From: Anniella stebbinsi
Lineage: Eukaryota; Chordata; Lepidosauria; Squamata; Anniellidae
NCBI GenBank assembly: GCA_029215795.1
Contig: JARDYH010000001.1
Location: 193,881,654 to 193,945,653 of the forward strand
Reading direction: 5' to 3'
DNA: 64,000 bases
Part shown: one piece after another, positions 10,610 through 22,349 of the stretch
How the letters are laid out: the number at the start of each line of letters is the position of its first letter
Position numbering within the stretch: the first letter of the stretch is position 1
Made by a program: the position numbers and the translations under genes
Notes under the pieces: model-generated
Told to the model about the DNA's origin: nothing
The model's input: only the letters and a program-made list of their open reading frames with translations
Database searches by the model: none

Positions 10610-12275
10610 GACGGGTATTGCTGCCCATTACCAACACTGAAGCAAGCTTGATTTTGCCTGTCACGTCAGCTTCTGTACATGAAAGTGAGGGGGCTGTGCC
10701 ATCTTATCTAAAGCAGTAAAATGTCTGGGCCAGCCCTGCTGAAAAGATCTATTTTTACTTATTTATTTCTTAAGAAAAGAAACCATTTCCTAGTCCTCAA
10801 GGTGGCACAGATAGTGACAGCTATCCCTACACAAACCTCAGGCGAAGCAACTTAGGTTCATTTCAGTATTATCAATAAAGGCTATATATATTGAAACAAC
10901 TGGAGAATTTCTGACTATTACTATAAAAAGTGCAGACTTGTACCCACCTTCCCATTTAGCATATCTTTGTTATATTGTGCTTTGTGGTAGTGAAGCCTGT
11001 AAGTCTCATTAGCTGAGGTGGTGTGATAGCACAGAATGTTCAGGAATACTATATTCGTTAGTAGCCAGAGGTTCACAATCCAAATTCTCTGAGAATAAGG
11101 GTTGTGTCAGATTCAACTCTACTCAGATCTATAAGATTTCTCTGAAGAAAGGACAAGTCTAAGGATGCCAGACATCTGTAGGCACCAACCTTTCCATTAG
11201 TGTACATCTGAGGCTTGATTCCACCCGCAACCCGCCACAGTGACTCAGCCTTATTTTAATAAGTTCATGCCAGAATCACCTGGAAATGCAAGATCAAGGT
11301 CACTTCAGGGAATTGATTAGTCATCTTTAATTCTCAATTCCTCACTGGGAGTTTCCACCTTCCAGTCAGTGGTGCAGCTAGATAATTTTAAACTCTCGAC
11401 TTAACGGTCTTCAGAGGTTGCGGGGAGGGCTTCCAGAAGTGGAATCAAAGTATTGGATGAAAATGAGATTTCCACAAGCAGTAGAAGTTTTGCAGTAGTG
11501 GTATGACACCACTGGATACAAGCCCATGTCTCTCCAATCAATGCAACTCTTAGAAGTGTCCCAAAATGGAAGAATATGATTGTCCACCATAGACAAAGGC
11601 ACTGTCTGTAGTTTCTGAGAGTTGCATTGTGGAGAAGCATAGTCTCCTTTTCAAAATATATTCAATGCAAAAGGATTCCAGTTTTAAGAAAAGGTATGTC
11701 TGCAAATCTTAAAACCATAGTTATGCAGTATCTAAAGGGCACACTAAGCATTGGAAGTTCTGTGACTGGATCTCCCGTGGTGTTTTGTGCTGGTAAATGC
11801 AGCAAGTAATGGGGAAGAACCCTCCAAGAGACCCTGGACAGCCATTTCCAATTGGAGTTGGCAATACTAGGCTAGATTGACAAACAATCTGACCTGGTTG
11901 TCCACTCCCTCTGCCCCTCCATACACATATAGACCTTTTCTACAAGAGGCTGTTAACTGGCTGTATCTACTTCCAATTTCATTGCAGAATTGAGATCTGA
12001 GCACTACACAGTGTTTCCTTTCCTGCTTTTCCACTACATAACCTCTAGGTGGTACTGTGGTATAGCTGAATAATGCAAATGCACAAATGGAAAAAGCATT
12101 TTCTTTCACTTTCACAAATAATACCACACTTTCCTGCTCTAAAAAAACTTGTCGGAAGTGCTCATTAGACGCAGAAGTGAACCTGGAGGATCATGATGTT
12201 CTCTAAGGAACTCATAAACAACCATGAGTAGGGAATGGGAGGCATAAAATAAATGCCTCATGTAGAAAAGCTCAC
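10610..12275. other. Intergenic; short hairpin, no gene
   Basis: No gene recognised. A 14-base inverted repeat (CAATGCAACTCTTA near 11538 against TGAGAGTTGCATTG near 11618, one mismatch) could form a hairpin. A trace of a minus LINE tail may lie at 10740-10800. The open frames of 60-86 codons have no recognisable motif. Confidence 0.4.
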
Positions 12276-12280
12276 ACTTA

Positions 12281-12758
12281 GGCTGGGTTTGGACAACACA
12301 ATAAGCAATGGTTGCTTAATTAGGCAACTGTCCATTGCATTGCTTATTGTGTCATCGGGGGGGCACACAACTGACAGTTGTCTATTTTAACAAAATAAGC
12401 AACAGAGAAAAACCATTGATTAGCTGGAGACCCATTCCTTAGCATGTCGTGTGGCAGGCTCCATTGTCAAATATAACGCGTTGAGTGCACTATTCCGGGA
12501 GTGCATAGAGTTCTCCGGCAGGAGCAGCCGAAATCACCCTGGCCGCTCCTCTACAGCTGGCAGAACTTGCAATGGATGATGGGATAGCCCTGAGAGGAGA
12601 GAGAGCAGAGCAACAGCTGACCTGAAAGGTGACAGGACTTTCTGCCGTGCGACAGTGAGCAGGGCAACATGTCGTGTGGGGAGTAACGGAAAAATAATGC
12701 ACAGTGAGTTGCCTATTCCCCCCCACCCCGTTGCCTAAAGTGTCGTCTGAACGCGACC
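12281..12758. mobile_element. MITE family C, copy 1 (TSD TTA)
   Basis: The left end GGCTGGGTTTGGACAACACA and the right end TGTCGTCTGAACGCGACC are imperfect inverted repeats. TTA flanks the element at 12278-12280 and 12759-12761. The interior has inverted blocks such as CACAACTGACAGTTG, and a central part shared with the copies at 21853 and 25594 (CAGCTGGCAGAACTTGCAATG). It is non-coding. The 3-bp duplication TTA fits a PIF/Harbinger-like element. Confidence 0.85.
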
Positions 12759-13155
12759 TTAGAATCAAGGCCCTAATACTGGCTGAAAGTCATCCCTCCC
12801 CAAAGCTGAGATTGTCCCACAGGGGAAAGCATACAGGTACCCATATGGTCCTATTCCAGCTCTCCTCCTTGTGTCTTGTTGGTCTGACCAGAGATGGTAT
12901 CAAAAGTTCTCAAAAACTGCAGTGGTAGTTGAAGATGCTGTGGGGGAGGCAGTGACAGATCAAAGCCATGCTCCTCCTGTAGTAATTGCTGCCTTGTCAG
13001 GTTCACAGCAATCCAAGGTGGAATAGCCTATTCCAGAAGTGTAACATTACGCCCTTGGCTTGTACCATGAGTGAGATGGTGGTGTCTCAATGGGCTTCTA
13101 CACCTGAGCAGCTCATGCATTGGAGTGTGAAGCTGAATGGTACTCTCTGAGGAGG

Positions 13156-13292
13156 GATCTCCACTACTGCTTTAAAACGGTTTAAAGCGGTTTATAACAG
13201 TAGTGACAACTGTAGGGGCCCAGGACACCCTCCATATACAGTTTTCAAAACGTTTTCAAAGAGTCGTATCCTGCTTGATGTAGATCAGTTCG
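13156..13292. mobile_element. MITE family D, partial copy
   Basis: The phrase ATCTCCACTACTGCTTTAAAA, then GGGGCCCAGGACACCCTCC, then CATATACAGTTTTCAAAACG matches the family D copy at 38717-39276. Its ends are damaged. Confidence 0.65.
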
Positions 13293-13299
13293 TATTTCA

Positions 13300-14490
13300 C
13301 TTGTAGGCATTAGCACACTTGTTTTTTAAAAAAGTTGGCCACCATTGTTCCTGGACAGCATGGAGCTGACTCATTAAAAAGGGGAAAAAAAGATGAAATG
13401 GGGATGTGGAACCTCCTTCAGCCCGAGAATGAATCCAATTTCTGAGAAGAACCTGGAGGGCACATTTCACTGTTAGGCAGGACCAAAGACAAAAAAATCC
13501 CTCTTGTTGCCAGTAAGTAAGCCTTAAGAGAGGGATTTCAACAAGGAAACCGCCAAATAATCAGTGATTGGGGGGTAAAGGGGGGCATCAGAGGGCTGGA
13601 TCTGGCCCCCAGGCCTGAGGTACTCCACCTGAGCTACACAGAAATTTGGAACTTCAGAGGATCCCTGGTTACTCCTCCTTTAATGCTCATTCCAATTCTG
13701 AAGTCATTAAAGCCAAATGTGAATTGAGACTCAAGAAAGACACAGCTCATTTAAACGAACAGTAATACAGAAGAATTGTTACATATTCCAGGAAGTATTC
13801 AGGAAAGGAACGTTTGCACCAAGTGCATGGACCTTGGGGGAACTGAAGCTACAAGAATGTGAATTATTTGAAGAATTACCAAAGGGATGTTATTTTTGAA
13901 CCTACACACAGTGTAGGTATGCTGGAATTAGCATCTTGCACAGTGCTTAATCTTCACATTTTAAACCATCCAGTGGGAACTCTCCCACTGGGCCTGTCAG
14001 CTAAACTCTTTCCCCTTGAAAGGCTCTGCATGATGAGAATCTTTATATGCGTTTTGTGTCAACTGCAGATCTCTTCAAAGAAGCTGTGAACAGGTGTTGG
14101 GGAAGTTGCTGTCACTAATTTCTTAGTTACGTTCTACTGGCTGGTTGCATTCGATAGCCCCAGTGGTGTGACTATTACCAATAAACTAATGTTTTCTAAT
14201 TGAAATGAAGAGTGTTTTTGCTAATAAAAGAGGGGATATGGTTGTTGAGAAGTAAGCACAAATACCTTCCTGGTCCTCCACAGGCCTGTGATTTTCTTTA
14301 GAGAAAATGTTTTATATACAGGGCTATGAAATTTGGCACTCAAGCTGATATCTGTCAAAGCATTTGAATTCCTAACACTTGCATTTTATTTTAACACAAA
14401 GTTCCAATTCCTATCGTTGGAAACGTGCAGTAAGATTCTGCCTTTATGAGAAAAACAGAAAATCCCAATTGTAAAAAGACTGCAACTATT
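13300..14490. other. Intergenic, nothing recognised
   Basis: No gene found. A 76-codon plus frame at 13859-14089 has no recognisable motif. A small hairpin (CCAGTGGGAACTCTCCCACTGG, about 13971) is visible. Confidence 0.4.
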
Positions 14491-14501
14491 GGCCTTCAGC
14501 A

Positions 14502-14820
14502 TAGGGTGACCATATGAAAAGGAGGACAGGGCTCCTGTATCTTTAACAGTTGTCTAATAAAGGGATTTTCAACTGGTGTCCTTTGTATACATGCAGCACC
14601 TGGTGATAGTCCCTCTTCATAACACCAGTTAAAGATGCAGGAGCCCTGCCCTCTTTTGTATCTGGTCACCAGGCAGGCTTCCTGCAGCTTTAACTGTTGT
14701 GAAGAAGAGGGAATATCACCAGGTGCTTCATGCATGCAAAGGACACCTGCTGAAATTCCCTTTTCTAGACAACTGTTAAAGATACAGGAGCCCTGTCCTC
14801 CTTTTCATATGGTCACCCTA
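14502..14820. mobile_element. Foldback MITE family B, copy 2 (8-bp TSD)
   Basis: The 319-bp element runs from TAGGGTGACCATATGAAAAG to CTTTTCATATGGTCACCCTA, perfect inverted tips. Flanks CTTCAGCA (14494-14501) and CCTCAGCA (14821-14828) match at 7 of 8 bases, a hAT-like 8-bp duplication. The two halves are long inverted repeats through ATCTTTAACAGTTG and AGGTGTCC blocks. Confidence 0.9.
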
Positions 14821-14845
14821 CCTCAGCATAAAGTGCATGCATTAC

Positions 14846-15028
14846 TAGGGTGACCATATGGAAAGGATCTGGTCGAGAGGGCATGCCTCCTGCAGCTTTA
14901 ACTGTTGTAATGAAGAGGGAATTTCACCAAGTGCTGCATGCGTATAAATGACTCCTGCTGAAATTCCCTTTTCTATACAACTGTTAAAGATACAGGAGCC
15001 CTGTCCTCCTTTTCATATGGTCACCCTA
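14846..15028. mobile_element. Foldback MITE family B, copy 3 (internal deletion)
   Basis: Starts TAGGGTGACCATATGGAAAG and ends CTTTTCATATGGTCACCCTA but is only 183 bp. Most of the left arm is missing: the text jumps from the left tip to the middle phrase GGTCGAGAGGGCATGCC. It lies 25 bp from copy 2. No matching target duplication is visible. Confidence 0.85.
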
Positions 15029-15029
15029 T

Positions 15030-15590
15030 CAGATTTCTGCCCTTTTTAAAAAAGTTCAAAATCTTACTTTTAAAAAAAAGAAAGTGGAATGTTGGTTTCT
15101 TTGTTGCTGAAACTGGACTTCTGGATTGTATAGTTGAGTTCTTGTAAACAACTGCAACTTAGGGAAGCTATTTATCTTTTGGCATGTTCTGTCCCCTTGA
15201 GAGAGGCGAAGGGGCTGGAGAGTTCTAGAAGGAATAATTTGCATTCCTCAGGGCTGATCGCCTAGAGACACTGATATTGCTTTGAGACAGAATTAGAAAA
15301 CCTTGAGCAAGAGGGCAATGAGGCTCAACTGCAAAGTCAGCCATCCGCTATATACGGCACAGCAGTTGGTGTCCTTCCTCCTGGCAAATGGACACAGCCC
15401 CCCTCCCACACACACACTTCACACAAATGGAGCCATCCCATACTGTTACAGAAACTGGGTGGTTTTTTTTTTGCTTTCACCGGCATCTCACACATTCTGT
15501 TCATTGATAGATAGCTCTAAATGTAAACTCTACCTTCATAGCCACTCTTTTGTTCCTCACGTCAGATCTATCCACATGGTAGTTTCGCTT
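15030..15590. other. Intergenic, nothing recognised
   Basis: No gene recognised. A 99-codon plus frame at 15303-15602 runs into family B copy 4 and has no family signature. Confidence 0.4.
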
Positions 15591-15594
15591 ATCC

Positions 15595-15914
15595 TAGGGT
15601 GACCAGATAAAATCCAGGTCAAGGCTCATGTAACTTTAACAGTTGTAGAGAAAAGGGAATTTCAGCCAGTGTCATTTGTATGCAATTAGGTCCTGGTGAT
15701 ATTCCCTCTTCATCACAACTGTTAAAGGTGCATGCACTATACTAGAATGACCATATACAAAAGAAGGCAGGGCCCCTGCAACTTTAACTGTTGTGATGAA
15801 GAGGAAATTTCACCAGGAACTAATTGCATACAAATGACACTGGCTGAAATTCCCTTTTCTCTACAACTGTTAAAGTTACATGAGCCCTGACTTGGATTTT
15901 ATCTGGTCAGCCTA
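15595..15914. mobile_element. Foldback MITE family B, copy 4 (perfect 8-bp TSD)
   Basis: A 320-bp element with a different tip: TAGGGTGACCAGATAAAATC to GATTTTATCTGGTCAGCCTA. GCTTATCC flanks it perfectly at 15587-15594 and 15915-15922. Arms of about 130 bp pair around a central segment that itself contains a second, internal version of the tip (ACTAGAATGACCATATACAA near 15741). The element looks like a foldback built on an older foldback. Confidence 0.93.
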
Positions 15915-15924
15915 GCTTATCCGG

Positions 15925-16620
15925 AATGTGTGTATTTCCCCCCATCCCATTGTCTATGATGAGAGGGCCAACATGTGACTGAATTGACAAAAAGCCAGGC
16001 TTATCACATGGAAAACACAACTAGTTTGTGGATTACATAGTTATGAAAATCCAGGAGATACTTCAAAAGAAGATGGGCCTTTAACAGCAGCTTGATGTGT
16101 AGAAATCAGCAAGTGAAACTTTTCACAGTATGAAGCGAAGCATTAGCACCTGCAAATGTCTGCAGATCAAACTGCTGTTGAAGGCACAAGAGCAAGACCT
16201 GGATAGGGGGAGTCTTCACAACCCTACTCTTGAGAACATTTCGTAATTACCTTCCAGTCCCAAATTGACCCGATTCCAACGTAACTCTGTGTTATTCTAT
16301 TCCCAAGATAATTTCTAGGTTGTCCAGATAGGGTTTACAATTAACTACACCATCTCTCCTCAGGAATGGCTGCAGATGTAAGCAGGAGGTGGAGTTCATA
16401 AGAATGAAAAATACATCTTTTTCTGAACAAAAAAAATCATAAGGAGATACTCTACTAGCAATATTGGCATTGTCCCCTACTGCTGGGTCATACAGTAGTA
16501 ACTATTTCTGATTTAACTGCAATCTACAGCTATTTTGGAATGAGAATCCCATAATGGTCCAAGTATTTTAAACCATAACATCAAGAACGATACAATGCTA
16601 GTATGGAAGCATCCTCACAA
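15925..16620. other. Intergenic, nothing recognised
   Basis: No gene or clear repeat seen in this stretch. Confidence 0.35.
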
Positions 16621-16622
16621 CT

Positions 16623-16735
16623 CAAACATAAGAACGTAAGGAGAGCCATGCTGGATTACAGCAAAAGCCTATCTAGCTGATCCAGCATCCTTCCTGTTCA
16701 CATCGTGGCCAGCCAGCATGTTTACTCAGAGATAA
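16623..16735 (+). mobile_element. Interspersed SINE/LINE-like repeat
   Basis: The wording CATAAGAACGTAAGGAGAGC, CATGCTGGATTACAGCAAAAG and CTGATCCAGCATCCTTCCTG matches the better-preserved copy at 63751-63885. It is a common reptilian repeat whose exact class I cannot assign by eye. Confidence 0.6.
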
Positions 16736-16904
16736 GCTCCGTTTTAGTCACTGACGCTTACTGACTGTTTGATGTGAATAGGAACTTAGCCTCAGACATT
16801 AAATGAGAGCCACAGCTACAAATTCTTTGTAAAGAAACCCTCGAAGTTTATCAACAGGAGCCAAGCACAAAACAATGGTCCAGCTCACATGACATGACAA
16901 CCCA

Positions 16905-17245
16905 TTGTAGGTTAATTTGTCTGCAAGGAAGTGTGGTGCATGCTGTCTCCCTGTAGCAGCCTACAAGCATTTCTACATAAGCCATTTATGGCACGCTCAT
17001 GGAAGTTTGCTGGTCTTTTACATGACGTTGTCAACTTCCAGGGCATCTTCTGTTCTTTCCCTCCTTTATCCCACTTTGAAAAAGATTGGAGATAAACTGG
17101 AATCAAACTGGATGGTCCAAAATCTGGCAATGTGCTATAATTCTGCCACTAGATGGCACTGTTTCATTGAACTTAACAGAACATTGCTGAAAAGGGAAGT
17201 TTTCAATTCCAAATCACATGCTTGTGGTCTAATGGAACCTGTTGT
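16905..17245 (+). mobile_element. Unclassified ~300-bp repeat (family K), copy 1
   Basis: This copy is homologous to the reverse strand of 44690-44985. Shared wording in order: GCATTTCTACATAAGCC, TTTTACATG, GTTGTCAACTTCCAGGGCATC, CCACTTTGAAAAAG, CCACTAGATGGCACTG, TTAACAGAACATTG, GAAAACTT-type end. Two copies in opposite orientation establish it as a dispersed repeat; no TIR or class is clear. Confidence 0.65.
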
Positions 17246-17249
17246 AAAC

Positions 17250-17780
17250 GTGGAAAAAATCTGAAAGTAGAAAGTATGGTAAGGGTGTAGTGTTTTTCCT
17301 TCATGTAGTGTCACCCTACATCTATGTTATTACAGAATTGTAGCACAAAACTCTGAAACTGGCCAGAAGAACTGCACAAAGATCTGATGAAAAGCAACTA
17401 GTTATACTCCTATTTTGCAGGTGAGAAAGACAGAGGCAAAGAGACAGGTGATTAGCAGAAGGCCACCCACAAAAGAGATTTTTCTTTACAATTTCAAGAA
17501 ACAGCCAGTTATATCAACCCATGTTTTAGGCCCCATTTTATAGATGGGGAACAGTGAGGCTCAGAGATAGAGATATACAAATTTGCCCATGGATCAGGCA
17601 AGTATTTGCATAGGACTGCAGACTTTTTGTTGTTGTTATTGTCAAATAATTGGGACTCAGAAACCCTCGCTGTTCTAATTCCAACCATCCAGAGATTTTC
17701 CAGTAGATCCCAATCTACCATCTTATCACCCCTGTTGTAAAGAACATTTGTAAGGCTTACCTGCTGTCATAAATTAAGTG
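17250..17780. other. Intergenic with possible MIR-like fragments
   Basis: Two stretches (17400-17465 and 17515-17600) read like MIR/CORE-SINE tails, for example TTTTATAGATGGGGAACAGTGAGGC. No gene is seen. Confidence 0.35.
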
Positions 17781-17784
17781 GTGT

Positions 17785-18238
17785 AACTCGAGAAACAGAG
17801 ATAAGCGTCCATAAATCAGTCCGTGGTGAGAGCCTGAAGATTCCATCTGAGCTGAGTTGTAACAATACTGGAATCACAAAACGTTGAAGAGTCATCGGAA
17901 GTCCGGTCCAAAGGTTTAGGATACATCCAGGCAATAACAAGGTTACAGGGAAGTGCTGAAGAATGGTCAGGATATGGTCCAAAGGTCAGAACAAGTCCAG
18001 GCATGAAACACAAAGCTGGGAAGCACAAGGCACCAGATACGAAAATTGCTTCCAGCACTCTGGCTGAGCACTGGCCAGACTTTTATGGGAAGTGGACTAA
18101 TGATCAATTGCTGTCAGCTGTATTGAAACTCAGCCAGTCCCTGCCTACTTCCATGAAGTGTCATGCCCCCAACACTCCCAGACTCAGCTGTTTCCTCTCT
18201 GATTCCTTAACTGACGCACAACACCTGCTGACATGTAC
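17785..18238. other. Unclassified sequence joined to the L1-like LINE
   Basis: A moderately GC-rich stretch with repeated GGTCCAAAGGT-type words (near 17909 and 17977). It could be part of an unrecognised repeat. No motif supports the open frames in it. Confidence 0.3.
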
Positions 18239-18239
18239 C

Positions 18240-19130
18240 AATTTTTGTTTTTTTCCACTTAGATTTGATTTTCCACCTTGGTCAGTTTTGGAATCTTCCT
18301 GTCTGGAGCCTCTTTCCAAATGGATCAATTACCCTGGACCAATTATTCAGTGCTGATGATGCATTTTTGCTATTTTCGGCTTTGCGAGATAAATTTAAAT
18401 TGCCTGCTGCAACCGAATGGCAATCCTTGCAATTGCAACATTTGTTAGAATCTAGATTCAGCCTCACCACTTTTACTGCCTCAGAGTCTCCTTTGCTATT
18501 GGAAACACTTATTGAAGCTGATCAGGTATATCGATCCAAGATTCATGTTTGTTTATAAATATTTATTATCAGTGAATAAATATGATACAATGGGTCTTCT
18601 GCAGGAATGGAACAGGGAATTGGAATGTCCTATTTTATCTAATCAATTGGATTGCCGTTTTGGCATTGGTATCTGATTTGTCTATGGACCTCCAGTTACA
18701 TCTTATTCAGCAAAAACATTTCTTTTGGGTCATTAACAAAGGTTTGTCTAACTCAGCTAATTGTTTGAGGTGTCATACAGGTAATGCTTCTTTTGTTCAT
18801 ATGTTCTGGAAATGCCCAATAGTTGCCTCTGTTTGGGAGGAAGTCATCAGAATGATAAACTTTGTATTGGAAAGCTCTTTAATATTGTCTGTTGTACATG
18901 TTCTCATAAATTATATACCTGCTTCTTGAAATGTAATACATGGTCAGCATAATGGATTTTTTTCGCACCCTCTTGATGGCTAAAAGACTGATACCGCAAC
19001 GTTGGAAAGAGAAAAGTGCATCACCGATAATGCAATGATTGAAGACCTAAAAACACTCACAACGTTTGAAAGAGTGGTATATAGGCGCCATTTACAAATG
19101 GACTTAAATGTGGTTCTTTGGTCTGCCTTT
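18240..19130 (+). mobile_element. L1/Tx1-like LINE, ORF2 C-terminal remnant
   Basis: Broken plus-strand frames hold the typical C-terminal region of L1/Tx1 ORF2: a Cys-rich block CLRCHTGNASFVHMFWKCP near 18765-18815, then KRLIPQRWKEKSAPS and a frame ending FERVVYRRHLQMDL near 19060-19100. Upstream, a 97-codon piece at 18265-18558 looks like the region between the polymerase and the Cys block. Several frameshifts and stops show it is dead. It is a different LINE lineage from that at 8847. Confidence 0.8.
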
Positions 19131-19182
19131 ACTGAAGTTTATATGTAATTTACCCCTCCCCCCTTTTCATTTAGAACATTGT

Positions 19183-19255
19183 ATTATATTTATTTATTTA
19201 TTTATTTATTTCTATTCTGCCTTTATTTATATCACCTTCCATCAAGAAGAGGGCA
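19183..19255 (-). mobile_element. LINE 3' tail, minus strand, with (TTTA)n
   Basis: A (TTTA)n run followed by TCTATTCTGCCTTTATTTA resembles the reversed 3' end of squamate L2/CR1-group LINEs, as also at 8847 and 53608. Confidence 0.5.
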
Positions 19256-19479
19256 GGGCAGCTCCGGAAGAGGGAAAGTGCAGGGTTGAGGAGGGAGGAG
19301 GTGCCAACCCGGCATCATGAAGACAGGCCTCAAGAAAGCAAACCTGACATTGATTATTATCATATTGAGTTATTCACTCTGTCAAAGTCAAGCAGGTGTG
19401 CAACTAGGGAATGTTGGACTTCATGGTGTTATGTGGTGCCCTTTAGACAGTAATGTCTAATACATCAGCAGTGAAGCAG

Positions 19480-20545
19480 GCAATTGCGGCGCCCCAACCA
19501 GGGATGGCATGTCCCAAGCCATGTCCAAATCCATGTCCAAATCCATTTGGGGATCGCCCCAAGGTGATCCCCAAATGGATTGGGGAGGACAGGGATGCCA
19601 CCCATGGCTAGACTTCAAATGTGCAATCGCGGGCATGGCAGAGGCATCACTGGGAACAAGGGTTTCTTCGCACCCAAGGAGATCCCAGTCCCCAGTAACG
19701 CCTCCTGCGCATTGTTCTCCATGGGAAGAGGGCAGGGGGTGGGCCCAAGAACACGTCCCCCTGCCCTCTTCCTATGCAGATCGGTGGTGGAGCAGTGCAC
19801 AGAGATCCGAGGTTTTGGTGTCACCAGCAGATTGGAGTCCTCTGCGTCCCCTCCCATCCCTCGATTGCGCCAGCCGAAGGGGCATCCTGTGCACAGGCTG
19901 GAAGGATACCAACAACTCCAGACTCGATGGGCATGGCAGAGGTGCCGCTGGGAACAAGGATCTCTTTGCACCCGAGGAGATCCCAGCCCCCAGTGACTCC
20001 TCCTCAATCAAGGTTCAGGCAAGAGAGCAGGCGTGCCCCCCCACCCGCTGTTTTCCCAGGACCCCGACTGAGAAGGAAGCCTCAGTGCTGAGCCACGTCA
20101 TCCCTCTGATGATGTGGTTTGGTGCTGAGGTGCCCTTCGTGGGAGCCAGGATCACGATCCCTTACATGGGAGAAGGCCAGTCCCAAGCCTCCTGCTTCTG
20201 CAAATGCTCCCTCGCTGGCAACCCCGGGTGCCTCACCTCCCCTGTCAGAGGAGACACAAGCGTCCTGTTTACCTGGCAACAGTGGCGGAGGAATCCCATC
20301 TCCTGCAACCCTGTCTCCTATTCACAGAAGATTGGATTCCTCCACTGCTGGGAGACTCGTCTCTCCTCCGCTCCTCCCCCTGTAGTGGCGCTGCCGGTAA
20401 GGTAAGGCCTCACAAGCACCGGCATTCGGTGGGGAGGGGCGACAGGTGGGGGGGAGATGACAACTCAATGGAGAGGAGGCAGTCCTCTCCACGGAGCAGC
20501 ACTTCCATGTCGCCCAAAGGCGGCCCGTGGTTTTGCCCTGCATCG
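19480..20545. other. GC-rich block with internal direct repeat and a 298-codon open frame; not recognised
   Basis: This kilobase is much more GC-rich than its surroundings. The longest plus frame (19509-20405, 298 codons) has low-complexity Pro/Ser/Arg composition, overlapping frames of similar length on both strands, no known domain and no splice context. I do not call it a gene. It holds a direct repeat of about 75 bp (near 19632-19707 and 19929-20004, roughly 80% identical, containing CTGGGAACAAGG and GGAGATCCCAG). It also holds a perfect 15-bp inverted repeat, 19541-19555 against 19566-19580. It may be a GC-rich transposon interior. Confidence 0.5.
19541..19580. repeat. Perfect 15-bp hairpin
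   Basis: ATCCATTTGGGGATC at 19541-19555 is the exact reverse complement of GATCCCCAAATGGAT at 19566-19580, with a 10-base loop. Confidence 0.95.
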
Positions 20546-20549
20546 AATG

Positions 20550-21850
20550 TCGCTAGAACACAGCCCCTGATAGTCAACCCAGATTTTTTTTTAAAATAGT
20601 ACTCTGAGCACATGCAATTTCATATTTTAAACTCACTTACATCATAGCACCATCATGACTACACAGGAATAAAATGGAGTTCACTTCTGCTCTGCCCTGA
20701 TGATAAGCATATTGACCTGGGAAATAAACACCTTTTTTATTGTAGGAAAGGACAATATGAGTTGAAAGCAACATAATGAAACGAGCATCTATAACCATGG
20801 GTATGCCTGGCCAGCTGCCCCTGACTGTAAAATGTTTTACAAATTAGTAAGGATGCTGTGGCAACCAGTGTCAGCCCATGGGCCTTGGCAAGCCCGTGCT
20901 TGCCCAGGTGCTGATGGCAAGCCATCACCGGCTGCTTTCTGGGTGGTCATTTGGGGGGGGGGCGGATCTGGACTTTGGCCCAGAGGTCCAATCCTAGCTG
21001 CCACGACTGAAGGCAAGACCTAGAGACAGTAGGCACCTGCCACTGCTCACTTAGATCAAGTACAAATTGGTGCTATCAGTGTTGTGATATGTGTCTGTGT
21101 ATATACCTTCAAGAGGCCTGCAGTTATTAAGTTTCCCTTTCCTTTCTGGAGGCCTTGTCGGGGCATCTATTTTATTCTCTCTTTGTGTGGGCTTTGGAGC
21201 CAGGCAATCTGGTGTGTGACTCCTCAGGAGTTAGTCTTCTCTCAAGGGTTTAAACAATAAAGGAAACTCATGAAAGAAGCTTCAGAGTTGTTACTTGACG
21301 GTCCAGGCCTAGAGTGAGCTGCAAGTTGAGCAGGTAAGCCCACCCCCACATTGTCCATGCCCGAGGGGCATTACAAGCGTCGAAGAGCCTCGCTCCTCTT
21401 TTCCCAGCCAAAAGTAGAGTGAAACCCGCCTTCCCAAATGCCACTCAGACTTCTGTTTCGGGCCATCACTCACGCCAACATCTACATTTGCAGCTGTTTA
21501 TCTGATTAAGCCTTTACATACTAAACAATTTGGCGTGAATTCCTCGACGGTGTTAAATTTCTCTGAGGAGCTTTAAAAAACACAATGCGCCTCTAAACCA
21601 AGGCTTCGCAAACCAAGGTATTTTTGCTAAGAGAAAGATCATTATAATCAGTGGGACACCAGTGATGAGGGATGGGTGAGTGTTTGAAGCAGAGGTCCTC
21701 AAATGTGCGAGAACCCCTTACAATGAGCAGAATCAAAATGAAGGCTCCACCCTCCATTTTGATTCTGCTCACACCCACCCTTCTCCCTTCCTCCCCAGTG
21801 AAAAAGGCCTCATCCTGGGGAAGTGCATAGCTGGCAGAGGTGGCCTGGCA
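20550..21850. other. Intergenic, no gene recognised
   Basis: No gene seen. Around 21060-21330 there is a stretch with an AATAAA signal (about 21258) and a TGTGTGACTCCTCAGGAG-like segment that might be part of an LTR, but I see no matching second LTR, primer-binding site or pol motif. Confidence 0.35.
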
Positions 21851-21852
21851 CT

Positions 21853-22340
21853 GGCTCAGTTCGGACAACACGATAATCAACGGAGGGGGGAAGAGGCAAC
21901 CGTCAGTTGTGTTGCTTATTGTGTCGTGTGGAGGGCGACACACAATGCACACACAACTGACGGTACGCTATTTTGGGCAATTAAACAATGGAGAAAAACA
22001 ACAGGTTTGCACATTGTTTATCCCGAAATCCATTGTTTAAAATGTTGTGTGGAGGGAACCCCCCTCTCTCCATGTATTATTCCACTCGGTCATAGAGTTC
22101 GCCGGCTGGAGCAGCCGAAAAACCCCGCTGCTCCTATACAGCCGGCAGAACTTGCAGTGAATGATGGGATATGGCTGGAGGACTGAGGGAAGGGGGAGGG
22201 AAGATGCAACAGTCCAGAAGGATGCTGGGACTTTCAGCCGCGTGACGGGGGGAGGGGCAACATGTCGTGTGGCGGGCGCCACAAAAATAACGCACCATGA
22301 GTATGCTATTCCCCCCTCCGTTGCCGCTGTGTCCTTCAAG
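21853..22340. mobile_element. MITE family C, copy 2
   Basis: Left tip GGCTCAGTTCGGACAACACG is clear. The interior matches copy 1 and copy 3 (GTTGCTTATTGTGTCGTGTGG, CGGCAGAACTTGCAGTGAATG, ATGATGGGAT). The right tip is decayed, so the end is approximate and no target duplication can be read. Confidence 0.8.
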
Positions 22341-22349
22341 GATTAATGT

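Noticed and set aside
21060..21330. Possible solo LTR with an AATAAA signal
   Set aside because: No partner LTR, no TG...CA ends with a target duplication, no primer-binding site and no retroviral protein nearby.
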